This document shows positions 1-11,400 of a DNA stretch of 64,000 bases, in pieces. Every line of letters starts with the position of its first letter. Position 1 is the first letter of the stretch. The notes beneath the pieces were generated by a model that worked only from the letters and a program-made list of their open reading frames with translations, made no database searches and was not told where the DNA came from. Source of the stretch: Metellina segmentata (lineage: Eukaryota > Arthropoda > Arachnida > Araneae > Tetragnathidae); contig OX375881.1 in NCBI GenBank assembly GCA_947359465.1, positions 76,779,914-76,843,913 of the forward strand, written 5' to 3'. A program made the position numbers and the translations under genes.

Positions 1-801
1 CCCATACTCTTCTTCGTGGCACCAAAGAATTTATAGTACGATATTTTATCGCACGGCCGAAATCGATATGTGTACAAGTAGCTTGATAGTTAGCATTGAG
101 ACTCAAAACCCACTTTTCAAAAAAATTCACAGGTTATGTGATAAAAGAAAATTTAAATTAAAACCAAAATTGATGACAATTATTATTTTTTTTTTTTTTT
201 TTTTTTTTTTTATCGTCACTCTCAGTAGTTTAAAAAATGAAGTAAAAAAATTGGCGGTTTCTTTATATTTTTCACATTTTTCTTTATAATTGACAACTTT
301 TCCACATGCTTTGTTTTAGTGTGCTATATAAAATTTTAGGTCCTTGAAAAAAAAAAATTTGGTTTTGAAAAGTCCTTGAATTTTTTTTGGACAAAGGTGT
401 GGGAACCATGTGGGATTGTTTATTCTTTTCCGTAAATTGGGAATCGCTAAAGACATATTAAAATTTGCAACAGATTTTTGATCTGCGAAAAATTTTACAC
501 CTGATTGATAACTTACACCAAGAGCAACGCCGGGCTAGCCACGCAGTGGCTTGTTTCTTCATATTTTTAAGTCATTTTACAGGTCACTTTTTAACTTCCT
601 TGGGTCAACAAAAATCTTACTATATCTTGGTTATATTACTATGTTGTAAAATCGATGGCACATGCTTCTTGGAAATAGCACTATTAAAAGAGGTACGCTT
701 GTCCTTATCTATTTATGAGAAAATAGATAGTATGTTTAAATGAAAGTTGTTATATTGTGAAGTGTTTTTCAGCATCAGAATTTTTAACTTATACATTTTA
801 G

Positions 802-922
802 GTTTCACAAACTATAGCTAGAGGTGGTCCTCGTTCGCAAATTGCCATACCAGCCCAGGGTATGATAGAATTTCGTGACGCTCTTACTGATTTACTAGAA
901 GAATTTGGAACAGATGATGGAG
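802..922 (+). CDS. Pura: Pur-alpha/beta family protein, internal coding exon
   Basis: This exon encodes about 40 residues of a PUR repeat, starting VSQTIARGG and containing [17 protein letters not shown], which I recognise as Pur-alpha/Pur-beta. The family binds purine-rich single-stranded DNA and RNA and acts in transcription and neuronal mRNA transport. The acceptor is a pyrimidine-rich tract ending in AG at 800-801; the donor is GTATG at 923. The exon starts in phase 0 and leaves one base, which joins correctly to the exon at 2462. The earlier part of the protein is not visible in 1-801 and should lie upstream of the window. The exon shows no frame damage. Confidence 0.93.
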
Positions 923-2461
923 GTATGTTGGTTTTTAATGATACATACAATTAAACACACAAAGCAAGCATATATCCATTCAAATTATTACATATTATTT
1001 ATCCTCGAGTATACTTAAGGGAATTTTGTATGTTGTAAGCTATTTTTGCGTTACAGTTCATGCAACAAATTTGTATGGATTAATATATCTGATAAATAAG
1101 TGTTTAAATAAAAAGTTTTTGTTTTGCAAGAATAAATGGTAAGAATTTCTAAATTTTTAAAATTCTTTCTGGTTTTTATGATCTAGAAATTTTAAGCGTG
1201 TGGTTTTGCACGTCTAGTTTAATTTTTTGTTAGTTTATGCCATAATGCATTGTGAAGTCTTGATACTTTTAAAAATTTTCTTGCACTTTTCATATTTAAT
1301 CTGTTTTGAAAAACGCTTCTTAAATTGATTATATGATGTTTTATTTGTGAGAGAAGTTGCCTGCATTAAAACTAAAAAAATATATTTCAAAAACTCCAAA
1401 TTTCTTTGTTATTGTATTAAATTATTGTAATTTTTCAGTTATTTATATCTAGTTGGTGAGGAAGATTCCTGGTTCAAATCCAGGTCAGGGCATGGATGTT
1501 AGTAAGTGTACGATGTAGAGGCGCCTGGTGCCCCTTAAATCTGTCGTAGCCGAAAGTCCTCACGTTGGGTTGGTTTGGAGAGTGGGGTGCCAGCTCAGAT
1601 GTTGCCTCGTCATCTGACCGTGGTTCAAAATTACGTGGCAATTCACCGAATGGCTTCTGCTGAGACGGTGTGCAGTCTAGTAGTAACTAGAAAGTAACTA
1701 GTTGGTGAGAAGATATGAACCTAAAGTTGGCAATAAAATCAATTTTGACAAATTATATCATTCATATATTATTTGATTGAATTGAGTAAAACTTTCAAAT
1801 TGTACATATGGAATAGTTGTAAATATGACAGATATCTACGAAACTTTACATCTCAGAAACAACAAAAATTTCAGTTTTTGTTCAGGCATTGAATTTTTCA
1901 GATGATGCAGACCTGAATTTTTTTTTAGGATTAAATTAACTCAGTTTTGATTTTCATTACATATTATAAGAAAATGTAATGCTCATTTCAACACATTTTA
2001 GTTCAATCGGTTGATGATTAACAGACCCATAATTGTAAGAACATTAGATATATATACGTGAATTATACTCTGTGCATTCTTTTTAAGGACATTGGAAAGC
2101 TATTGTTTCTGGTATGGATATAAGTTCTAAATCCTGAAATTAATTCTTTCAGGTATTTAGTAATAAAAGAAATTTGGTCTAACAAGATGTTGATTGTTAT
2201 AGATACGTTTAGTATGTTTAAACCATGTCTATAAAAATAAATTTTAACAAGTGTTACATTTTGATTGATTTTACACAGTTTAAAGTTTTTAAAGATTATT
2301 TTTATTTTGAAAAAATTATGAAGAAAATTTTGTTAATGAAGTACCTTTGTTCTTAAACAAAAATGTTTGCAGACACAAATAATACCACTTGCCTAAATGC
2401 CTGTTTCGTTTATTTGTCTTCTGCTGTATAGGAAAAAATACTCATTTTTATTTCTTTTCAG
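923..2461 (+). other. Pur intron (1.5 kb) with a SINE insertion
   Basis: The intron lies between the GT at 923 and the AG at 2460-2461, preceded by a pyrimidine tract. It is AT-rich and holds a SINE at 1461-1697. I see no other coding exon in it. Confidence 0.85.
1461..1697 (+). repeat. tRNA-derived SINE, 5'-truncated, with target-site duplication
   Basis: It begins with the remains of a tRNA B box (GGTTCAAATCC), followed by the family body (GGCGCCTGGTGCCCCTTAAA, CTGTCGTAGCCGAAAGTCC, GGGGTGCCAGCTCAG, CGTCATCTGACCGTGGTTC). The 12-bp direct repeat CTAGTTGGTGAG at 1449-1460 and 1698-1709 brackets it, as expected of LINE-assisted insertion. The same family recurs at 18857, 20142, 29035, 50358 and 51279-52335. 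Confidence 0.8.
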
Positions 2462-2568
2462 AATTTAAAGGAGAATTACCAGAAGGCCAACATATGCGAG
2501 TAGAAAATAAAAACTTTTATTTTGATATTGGTCAAAACAGCAGAGGAATTTACATGCGTATATCAGAG
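2462..2568 (+). CDS. Pura: Pur-alpha/beta family protein, penultimate coding exon
   Basis: The exon encodes 36 residues including [20 protein letters not shown] and GIYMRISE, the beta-strand part of a PUR repeat that contacts single-stranded nucleic acid. The acceptor is TTCTTTTCAG at 2452-2461 and the donor GTAGGC starts at 2569. One base from the previous exon plus 107 bases here make a whole number of codons, so the next exon begins in phase 0. That phase agrees both with the conserved last exon at 8350 and with a possible alternative last exon at 2644. Confidence 0.93.
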
Positions 2569-2643
2569 GTAGGCTTTTACCCAGTAATTTTGCCTTCAGG
2601 TTTTTTTCTTATTTTGTTATAAATCAAAATGTTTTTTCTACAG

Positions 2644-2787
2644 ATTTCAGTGTCACATGGAAGGATGTCTCTTAAAATTGCAGATAAAATGTTTTTGGAT
2701 GAGATCCATTTTTTTTATTCAGTCAACAAATCTGGGTTAACAAATACTGTCACAGTTACCCTGGAAAAGGAACATTGGTGCACATAA
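2644..2787 (+). CDS. candidate alternative terminal exon of the Pur gene
   Basis: A good acceptor (TTTTTTCTACAG ending at 2643) is followed by 47 open codons in exactly the phase left by the upstream exon, ending in TAA at 2785-2787. An AATAAA polyadenylation hexamer lies at 2881-2886, about 95 bases past the stop. The alternative intron would be 75 bp. Near its end the peptide reads KSGLTNTVTVTLEKEHW, which loosely mirrors [15 protein letters not shown] of the standard last exon. Splice sites, frame and hexamer are seen directly; use of the exon is inferred and could be chance in AT-rich DNA. Confidence 0.35.
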   Translation: MSVSHGRMSLKIADKMFLDEIHFFYSVNKSGLTNTVTVTLEKEHWCT

Positions 2788-4440
2788 ATTAATGGATTCT
2801 AAAAAGTTTAGTTAGAAGATTAGAAAACTATTAAAGTGGAGCACATATTATGCATTTTTCATTTATGTGAAATTAAAAATAATAAATAATACTCTGGATA
2901 AGTTAATTTTAAGGTTTTCTTCCATGTTAATTGTATAAGTCATGTACAAACTTAAGATTTTAGAATAAAAAAATTTAAGATTATTGCCAGATGTTAGGTC
3001 CAAGGAATTTTGTTAGTCCAGTTAATTTTACATCTGACCCTGGGATTTAAAGATAGAAAATTTAATATTGCGCAATCTATGACCTTAATTTCATTTGAAT
3101 GGAATTAAGTCAATACAGAAGGCCCTCCAGCCCTGTTTCATTAAAGTGGGCTTCCCTTTCCTGAAGCCCTCAGGTTACAAACAAGGAGTTAAACCTGGAC
3201 CTAATTGATAAAAATAACGACCATGTTCAGATTAAATACCACACAGAAAATTTAGAAGATTTACAACTTGTTTTTGCAATGCAGTTGAAGTTTTTTACCC
3301 TTTTTAAAAATTATTCCTATTTATACATCTGCTATTTTACTATTGCAAATGCAAAATTCGCGTGGGTGGGTTAGATTAAGGGTTTTTTTTTTTTTGACAA
3401 AATATGCAAATCTGTAATAGGCGAGGTCCAAAGGATTCTGGATTTGGGGCATTATACTGTACTATCTTCACAAAGCCAGGGTATTCTCCCCATCTTCAGT
3501 AAACACTGGACTCATGATACCCAAACAATCTTTTTGCGTTTTTGTCCCTCTATATTCTCAATGCCCCTTTTTTCAGTTCATGATATTTTTTACTTGTCAT
3601 CGTCTTGTGTTTGGCACCACAGCTTGGATTACACCACCCTTGCACCATAAAATCCAAATAGAACCAACATCAATCTCCTTCCTGGAGGTAAAGTATGCTT
3701 ATTGTGGTGCACAATTATTGTGGTGCACAATTAGCTGCAATCATTAATGAGTTGGTTGCTACTAAATTTGCAGAAAATGAGAGTCGCAGTGAGGACGAGA
3801 ACACTGAAAGATTCTCTTCTTCCAACTTCTGTTTAAACCTTATGCACTTATTTCTTTTGTCAGTAATAATGTTTCAACAGTTAAATTCAATGGAAAATCT
3901 ATTGATTTGAAACTCAACAGATCACTGGATGACATGCAACTGACTGTTTTCTTTCTCTTTTCAGAAGAAAAAAAAATTAATAAAAACTTTTAATGAATAA
4001 TTGGATAGAGCTAATATGTTTCTAATAATATTTCTAAAGTTTCTATTCTCTTAGAATGCAACCATTTGGTGATGACTGTTTCATCTATGTAAAGAGAAAA
4101 ACATTTTTTATATATCATTTTTACAGTCCCTTCAAGAGACGTATAAATGGTGCTCTTCTGTTTTTTTATATATAATGTTGTTTTGTTAAATATTGCTGCA
4201 TTGGAAAAGAAATAAAAGTGACTGGTTCCAAGTACCAGTGTATAGGAGAATGTACTGGTCCACTGCCATCAAAGCTGATACACTCCTCAAATAAAAAAAA
4301 TAATGTAGTTAATAACGTTTTAATTCAGGGTTCGCCAATTTCCACTCGTCATTGGCAAACGAAATTTTTACTTTGACTAATAAAAATTCTGTTGAATTGT
4401 AGATATATTTCTTATTAGCTTCAAGTCTAAGGAATTCTAA

Positions 4441-5115
4441 GGGCGCCTTCACACGAAGGAGATTGATCGCTGAGACCGGTCCGAAGGTGACTGAACTTAC
4501 ATAGAAATCATAGGAGCACTTCACACGAGAAGACTACCAGGAAACCGTTACGAGAGACTAAAAAATAGTCACAGAGGAAGTTCAGTCGCCGGCGACTTTT
4601 TTTATGTCGTGGTTTATTTTATTCGAGAAACAAAACAAAAAAGCTTTTATATTCTCTAGTACAAGTTTATATATTCACAATCGTTAAAGATAAGGTAAAA
4701 ATTTCAACGGATTTGAGATCTGCGGAAAATTTTACATAAGATCGGTGCTTTAAATGTGATTTTCTTTAAATAAATAATATTTCTATTGTAACTTTTATTT
4801 TTACAACAAATGTGGCTAAATTTGTACTGCGAAAATATAAAAGTTGGAATTGAAATTTATTCATTTAAAGAAAATCACATTTAAGGTTTCGATCTGTGGT
4901 ATAATTTTCTGCATATTTCAAATTTGTTTAAATTTTCAATTTGTCTTTAACGATGCTGATTTTACAAAAAAAAATCTAAATAATTCCAGTCAAAAATTTT
5001 GTTTTACTTCTCTTTGCTCAGATAGTTTATGCACAGGAAATGAATCTAAACATTTCCTGGTGTCAATATCAAGCGACTGGTCTAAGAGATCGATCTCCTT
5101 CGTGTGAAGGCGCCC
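4441..5115. mobile_element. fold-back MITE, possibly Harbinger-type
   Basis: The left end GGGCGCCTTCACACGAAGG is mirrored at the right end, and the repeat continues with differences through the GGAGATYGATC and AGACC segments. Flanks are TAA and TGA, compatible with a mutated 3-bp duplication as in PIF/Harbinger, but this class assignment is weak. The interior is itself folded back: both arms carry the Helitron module found elsewhere in the window (ATTTGAGATCTGCGGAAAA on the left, its rough complement near 4890-4910 on the right). There is no coding capacity. Confidence 0.65.
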
Positions 5116-5430
5116 TGATTGTCCCACTCTCAGAAAGCGGACGTGCTGGCCATCGCAAAAGAACAGTGATAACCACGTGATCTAGTAAGATCACCCACCA
5201 ATAGCGATAATGGGACTTCGAAATACTCCTCAGTACACTTTCCTTTAGGCCCTGCCGGTTGTCAATGGCCAATGATCCAACAGGCGCCGATTATTGTTGA
5301 AGCAATTTGGAGGCAGAAACGACTCCAGTACATGCTAATAGGAACTTCCAAATTCTCGGCTCACGTGACCAAAATAAATTTTGACAGTTAGCCAAAAGTA
5401 AGGCTTGGGAGTTTGAAACTTATTTTAAAC

Positions 5431-6231
5431 CAGCATGGCATTGCCCGTGACAGTTCTTTTCGTATGGTCAGGTATGATCACTGCTCACTAACCATCAGTG
5501 ATTGCTACGAATTTCCATTTAGTTCAAACCAAATTGGAATTTGTAGCCTATTGGATAACAGCCATAACGGCGTTGCCAAATTCTAATTGCAAAGAAATCC
5601 AATTGGCATGACGATAACCAAGATTTTTTTTTTTAAATAACAGCGCTCACCAACCCTTAGTGATTGCTACGCAGTTCCAAAAACGATCGCAATAGCCATT
5701 GTGTTGGTCCGTTGCGAAGTTATGATTTTAAAAGCAGGAAATGGCATCTGTGATCTTAATAGCAAAAGTCAAATTCGTATTGGAAAAAATATAAAAGTTA
5801 CAGTAAAAATTATTTATTTTAAAAAATTATGTTTTTAGATATTGATCTAATGTGAAATTTTTCACAGATTTCAAATCCATTGGGATATGTTTACTCCATA
5901 TTTAACGATCTAGGAGATGAAAAAAATAACTATATAACTCTAATTTAAACTTTTTATTTGTTTTGTTCTTCTGCTGAAAGCGTTCAAACGAAAACACAGA
6001 AAAATATATTTAGTTTCTGCCATCTCTTTATGGTGTTGCCGTTCTAAGTAAAACAATAGCAATTAAATTCATTTTTAAATGTTCTAGATAGAATTTTAAA
6101 ATCTGGCACGACCCAAAAATTGCAAAAACTTTGTAATACCTGTGTGTCAAATCCCATTACTGTAAGTGCCATAGATTCATCAGGGCTTTGATCACATAAA
6201 ACAGAAACATTTCTTTTTATAATAGTAGAGA
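5431..6231 (-). mobile_element. Helitron remnant (Helitron A family)
   Basis: Read on the minus strand it starts TCTCTACTATTATAAAAA at 6231 and ends near 5431 with CACGGGCAATGCCATGCTGG, a decayed form of the family 3' end. The internal module (GATTTGAAATCTGTGAAAA and CTCCTAGATCGTTAAA, minus strand) matches copies at 14710-48821, 41025 and 61645-63728. The CTAG terminus is not preserved and no Rep/helicase is encoded, so it is a non-autonomous relic. Confidence 0.6.
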
Positions 6232-6945
6232 AGAAAACATGTGTACTTGCTTTCTCATAGCTACTTGTCCCACGGACCACTCAGATTTTTAATCTCCTGG
6301 TCCAATTGTACTTTTAGTGGTCACGGACCAGCTGACTACCAATAATATCAAACACTGTATTGAACCTTTTAAAGCAAATAGTGTAGTTTTGTATTTGTAC
6401 TTATACATCAGAATCAATAATTTTGTTAGAATTGTTCCAGGGATTTCAATGCTATTTGTGCTGCTGCAGTAAATGTTACCATGTATGAAAATGCAGCATG
6501 GTACTATGAAAAGATTTTCCCTCAGTTCTTATATTTGTAATCAAGATCAATAAAAATAAATGTATAGCACAAGACAAATCATAATTGGAGTTATTTCAGG
6601 AATGGCAAAGATTTACAAGAAGAAAGCATAGTACCATTTTTCTGTTTAGATGTACATTAGCATGAACATTCTTTTCAATAATTTCGTTTCCAATTGATTC
6701 TTTATAGAAGAAATACATGTATGAAAATGTTATGTTGTGCAATACTTTAAAAATGACTAAATTTAATTTGATTTCCAAAAAATTAGCATCGCTTGACTGA
6801 AAACAATGCAGAAAGAAACTAAGGGAACTAAATTAACTGTAGAAAGGAAAATGGGGTTCACACATGCCATAAAATACCTGATTTTTCATTTTGTGTGTGT
6901 GTAAAAGACTCGATCTGACTCAATCGCAGACTTAATTGTATATAG

Positions 6946-7341
6946 CAGTAATGGCCAACCTTTTTGGGAAGAGTGCCACTATCGGGGGGGGGGGGAGTTA
7001 TGCGTGCCACTTCCAACTTTTCCAACATACTAAAAAATATAATAATAAGATGAAAAAATGTTATTTGTAGGCCGATTGTGGGATTTTATGCAAATAGCAC
7101 ACTTTTTGCATGCAAGTCTGGGTAGTGTAGATTTAAAAAATAATATAATAAATAAAACACAAGTACAAATTTAGATTTTGTTGTACAGAACATTTTTAAA
7201 GGTTCAGTCAGTTAGGTTCTGTATAAAATAAAAATTAATATAACTTGAAACATTTAATTCTAAATAATTATTAATTTTAAGTCTTCGCGTGCCACTGTTA
7301 AAACTCCACTGTGGCACGCATGCCGCAGGTTGGCCATCCCA
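6946..7341. mobile_element. hAT-type MITE (396 bp)
   Basis: The terminal inverted repeats are CAGTAATGGCCAACC on the left and the complement of GGTTGGCCATCCCA on the right, with GTGCCAC motifs repeated inside both ends. The 8-bp flanks GTATATAG (6938-6945) and TTATATAG (7342-7349) match at 7 of 8 positions, the hAT duplication length. It holds a G11 run near 6977 and no ORF. Confidence 0.75.
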
Positions 7342-8349
7342 TTATATAGGGTCAAAGATTGCTGCAAATAAACAGCATTAATTCCAATCAGGCAGTTCTG
7401 TCGTTATTTTCAGTCCAACACCCACAAAATATATTTGTAAGTTGCCCAAGATGAAAAATGCTTGAAAAAATCCCTTCACCCGAGCTGAGCACCTATAAGC
7501 CTTTAAAATGAAAAAATAGGCTTAAATTACACTTTTTTCCAAGAGAAAGAACTTTGGAAAACATGCTAGAAGTGTTTGGTTCTTGAATGCGTTTAGTATC
7601 TCATGGCTTGCAGTGTTTTGTGGATCATATTCACTTATGTTGGGTTTTAAGTATGTCCTTTCTTTCATACTAAAAATTTTAACTTTCCCAAATCTTTGAA
7701 AGCTATATTCTGCACTGGCATTTTCCCCATAAATAGCAGATTTTTTGCATCTTTGAAAGTTGACAATCAAGCTTGAAAGAAACTAAATGCAAAGAGCTTA
7801 CCTTTTTCACTCTTGCTAAAGCTGCTGTAGTCCCCCTAGAATTCTCAAGAAGGATGAGCTGAGGCAAGACGTTTTCATGAGTACAACTAATGTCCCTGTT
7901 TTCAATTTGTCCTTGTAAATTATCTCTTTAAAGTGTGTATTCCCTTGGTAGAGGTGGAAGTTATCAAAAGGCAGATTAGATATTAACTGAACTTGTCTCA
8001 AAAGTTTTCTGACAAAAACCTATTGAAAGCGTAAATATGCTTTAAAGTGTTCAACAAATGAAAAATAAATTGAATTACTGTAATATTCATATTTTACACA
8101 CTATAGAATATTATTTTAGCATATGGTCATAGTTCCACTACTGTCTATTTCAGTCATTTGGTTTACAAATTGAACTGCATATTGTACAAATATGCAGTAC
8201 CCTATAATTCTCACAAAAGTACATATATTGTTTAATTATGTTATTTTTCTATTCAATTGGGAAGATATTGAATAATGTTTTAAAAGGATTAAACAAGTTT
8301 CTGTGAAATTATATGGTTTAAACTTGTTTCTGTGCTTCCATATTTACAG

Positions 8350-8478
8350 GTAAAGAGTAATTTGAGAACAGCCATCACCATTCCAGAGAAATCATGGTCT
8401 CGCTTTCGAGATATATTTGCTGACTATGTAGACAAGATGAAAGAATTGTCCGAGAAATCTGCTACAGGGGGTAAATGA
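8350..8478 (+). CDS. Pura: Pur-alpha/beta family protein, last coding exon
   Basis: The exon encodes [19 protein letters not shown], then [12 protein letters not shown] and the C-terminus ending ATGGK, with TGA at 8476-8478. This is the helix-containing end of the final PUR repeat. The acceptor is TTCCATATTTACAG at 8336-8349. With the two upstream exons it gives a continuous frame of about 118 residues, all within the conserved PUR region. The C-terminal tail is short and lacks the long low-complexity tail of some family members. Confidence 0.93.
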   Translation, partial: VKSNLRTAITIPEKSWSRFRDIFADYVDKMKELSEKSATGGK

Positions 8479-11400
8479 AGTTATGTCTAGTGCCATCCTG
8501 AGCAAAATCAATTGTACAGAGACATTAGTAGTATGCGACACGTTCTTTGCAGATTCCGACTGTCCCGCTGGTGATTGTTTAGGTGCTGTTATTTGTTCCC
8601 GGTGAATGACTGTTTTCTTTGTTGCGTCGCTAAGAGATAAATATTAAACAAAAAAAAGCTTTGGCCCATGCTACGCTGGGCCTTGTCTCTGGACCAGAAA
8701 CCCGGTGAAAATATGGATGCTATTGCTGTGTTGTTTGTTTTGTTAAGTATTGGTTTCTGATTGTTCTTTCTGAGGTAATGAACACACAGTTGCAAAAGTG
8801 AATTTAGGTGAGTAAGTGATTATGTCAAATTGCTATTTTCAAAACTTAGTTTAAAAAAAAAATTGTACTTGAAGAATTTGTGAAGGCGATTTTATTTCTA
8901 CACTGAACGGGTGATCATTTTCAGAGTATATATATATATATCTTTGCATTGTTTAGATTTTTTAAATTATCGATTTTATTTGATATGCGATTCAGTTTGT
9001 AGTTCATTATTTTTCTACATGTACATACATATGTATGCAGTTCATACAGATCTTTTGTATGCACATCAAGAATTCTGGATTGTTCAATGCAAGACACGAA
9101 ACAGTCTTTTGGAATTTGTGAAAAGACAGTATTATACTAGAAGATTTATTGTTACGTCTGAACATGAAGCCCTTGATATAAAAAAAAAATCTGTACTCAT
9201 TGTGTTTCATTTTCAACAGATAGGTACACTTATATCTTATTCTCTTTATTTCATACTTTGGCATGTTACTTTAAAACTTTGTTCGGACACTCGTGAATTT
9301 TGTGATTACCTCTACAGTGTAGCACCTGTATTGTTATATGATGAAAAAATATAAATTATATAGTTATCTATGAACTTTGCTTCCGCACTGTTAATACTTC
9401 TGCTTTTTTATTTAAATGCCTATTATACATAGCTTATCCTTTAAAAGCAGCCTAATGTTGCATCAGAGTAAGTTATAAATGTTCTAATGCTGATAAATTC
9501 GTTACCTGGGTGGGATTGCGTTTCTAAAGTCTCCAGGCTTCAAGTATTTTTACAATACGTGACTGATGCCTCAAGTCATTTGTAAAGAATGTTGTTTTTA
9601 GCACTTTTAAGATAAAGAAACTGCCATTCTTAAGTGTTAGTCATTGTAGAGCCCTTTTTTAATTGAGCATGCATTAGGCTAGGAAAGGTTGCTCAGAGGC
9701 TTGAGGGGGAAAAAAAGTCAAATACCAACTGAATGTGGGGCCATCATGTATTAAAAGGAAAGGTAACAATCAAGTGGCTTGAATGCCTTCTCTGATACTT
9801 ATCACACCTGTTAAATATTTTCTGATTAACTAGTTATACTTGTTACATTTAATGTCTTTCAGAATTTGTATAAGTTAGTAAGTGTATTGTTGAAAAGTTA
9901 AGAATGAGATTTTGGAAACGCAACTTGCTGTTTTACCAGTTTGAGGTTGAAGATGGTCTGAAGGCCTCCAGAGATCACTGATATTTGCAGTCCTCATTAC
10001 CTGCCTGACCAGTACAGTAGATTGAAAGTGCCAGGAAATGAAAAATGTATCCTGTGCCACCCCAAAGTAACACATTTACTGTAGCTTGTCAGCTGGGGTT
10101 ATCTGAATTTCCATCTGCCTTAAAGGTACTCTCTTTATGTTCAAATGTCAGTGAAGTCTGTTGGGCTGGATGCATTGTGCTTCTGGGACTCGATGAAACA
10201 GAAAGCTGCTTTTTCGAGAAGTTGTTGCTTGTTACACTATTTAAAACTATTTACTGAACTGAAATGTTTCAGAAATGTAACCCAAATCAAAAGAGAAAAG
10301 GAAAATCTTTAAAAAAAATGTATTTTCTCCTATGATGTAAAATTTTTGGGTGGGATCAGCGCAGATAATATTGAAGTGAAAATTACATTCACTGTAGTTT
10401 TAGTCTGTTGAAAACTTACTAGCAGTCTTTCTCTGTATATATCAAAAGTCTTTTTGGATTGACTTAAAAATTAGGACACAACTTTGTACATTTTTATGGG
10501 CAGTTAGAAGTTTCTTTAATTATTGTTCAAAGATATAGGAGCCATAAAACAGATATATTCAGTTCTGAGATGCTCTTGTATTTTGTATGTAAATATTTGT
10601 GTATTGAGTGATCTATATATTGCTTTCTGTTAATGTGTTTGATAAGCTCACCTATTGGAATTCAAAGTTTATTTTTTGAGAAAAAAAAATACCCGATTGG
10701 TTTTTATGAAAGTACTTGAATTATAATTGTGGAGTGCTTCTGAATTTGTTCAATCGTCTTTCAGTAGGTTGCATCTCGAAAAATTCTCTTTTTACCTTGG
10801 CCAGATTTTAACTGAACGTTGGTTTTAAACATTTGATCTTTTACATTATTTATAATGTTACAACATTTTAAGAGTTCAGTGGATTTAAAGTTGTGTGTGT
10901 CTATTATCATCAATTGTGACTTTTAATTAAATTTAATTGTCAATTATATATATGAACCCAGAGGATACATACCAGATTCTTTCTGCGCTTGTTTTGTTCT
11001 AAAAAGCTTCAATATGACTGCAGTCGTGTCAGTTTTGGGAAAGAAATGTTATGCTACAGTCGACTTGTCTATTTGATTCTGGATAGTTGTGTTTTAATGA
11101 AATGTCGGTAGCAATTAAAGATATATGGTCCTTAGGTGAGCTGCACCTTACTTTGTTTCAAAATTCTTAATGACCTTTGTCAAATGCTGTTGTTACATAA
11201 GTCTGTTTGCAGTGACAAAGAGAGTTAATTCTCACACACCGGCCATTGCTAGCTATACTTTTCTATTAGCAGTTACTGCCAGGCTGCTGTTTTTCATATA
11301 AAAAATATAAAAACCTTAACACATTAAATCTAATACCATCTACTGATTTTTTTAAGTGTTTTTGACAAAAGTTGTGTGGGGCCCCTTTTTCGACATTTTT

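Larger units (their letters stand above)
2569..8349 (+). other. Pur last intron (5.8 kb), repeat-rich
   Basis: The intron runs from GTAGGC at 2569 to ATTTACAG at 8349. It contains a candidate alternative terminal exon (2644-2787), a fold-back MITE (4441-5115), a Helitron remnant (5431-6231) and a hAT-type MITE (6946-7341). Between 2900 and 4440 and between 7342 and 8349 I see only AT-rich sequence; the short ORFs there show no recognisable protein. Confidence 0.75.

Noticed and set aside
188..212. Long T run
   Set aside because: Simple homopolymer without a linked retroposed sequence on either side.
430..540. Helitron-like module and GCAACGCCGGGCTAG end near the window start
   Set aside because: Similarity to the family is clear over only about 100 bp, the base after CTAG is C, and no 5' end is visible, so I did not list it as an element.
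6270..6355. GGTCCGTG-type inverted motifs that could be hAT ends
   Set aside because: The two motifs are close together and lack duplications; not enough to call an element.
8911..9354. 147-codon ORF downstream of the Pur gene
   Set aside because: Composition is driven by AT-rich sequence, there is no family motif, and it lies in the probable 3' UTR.
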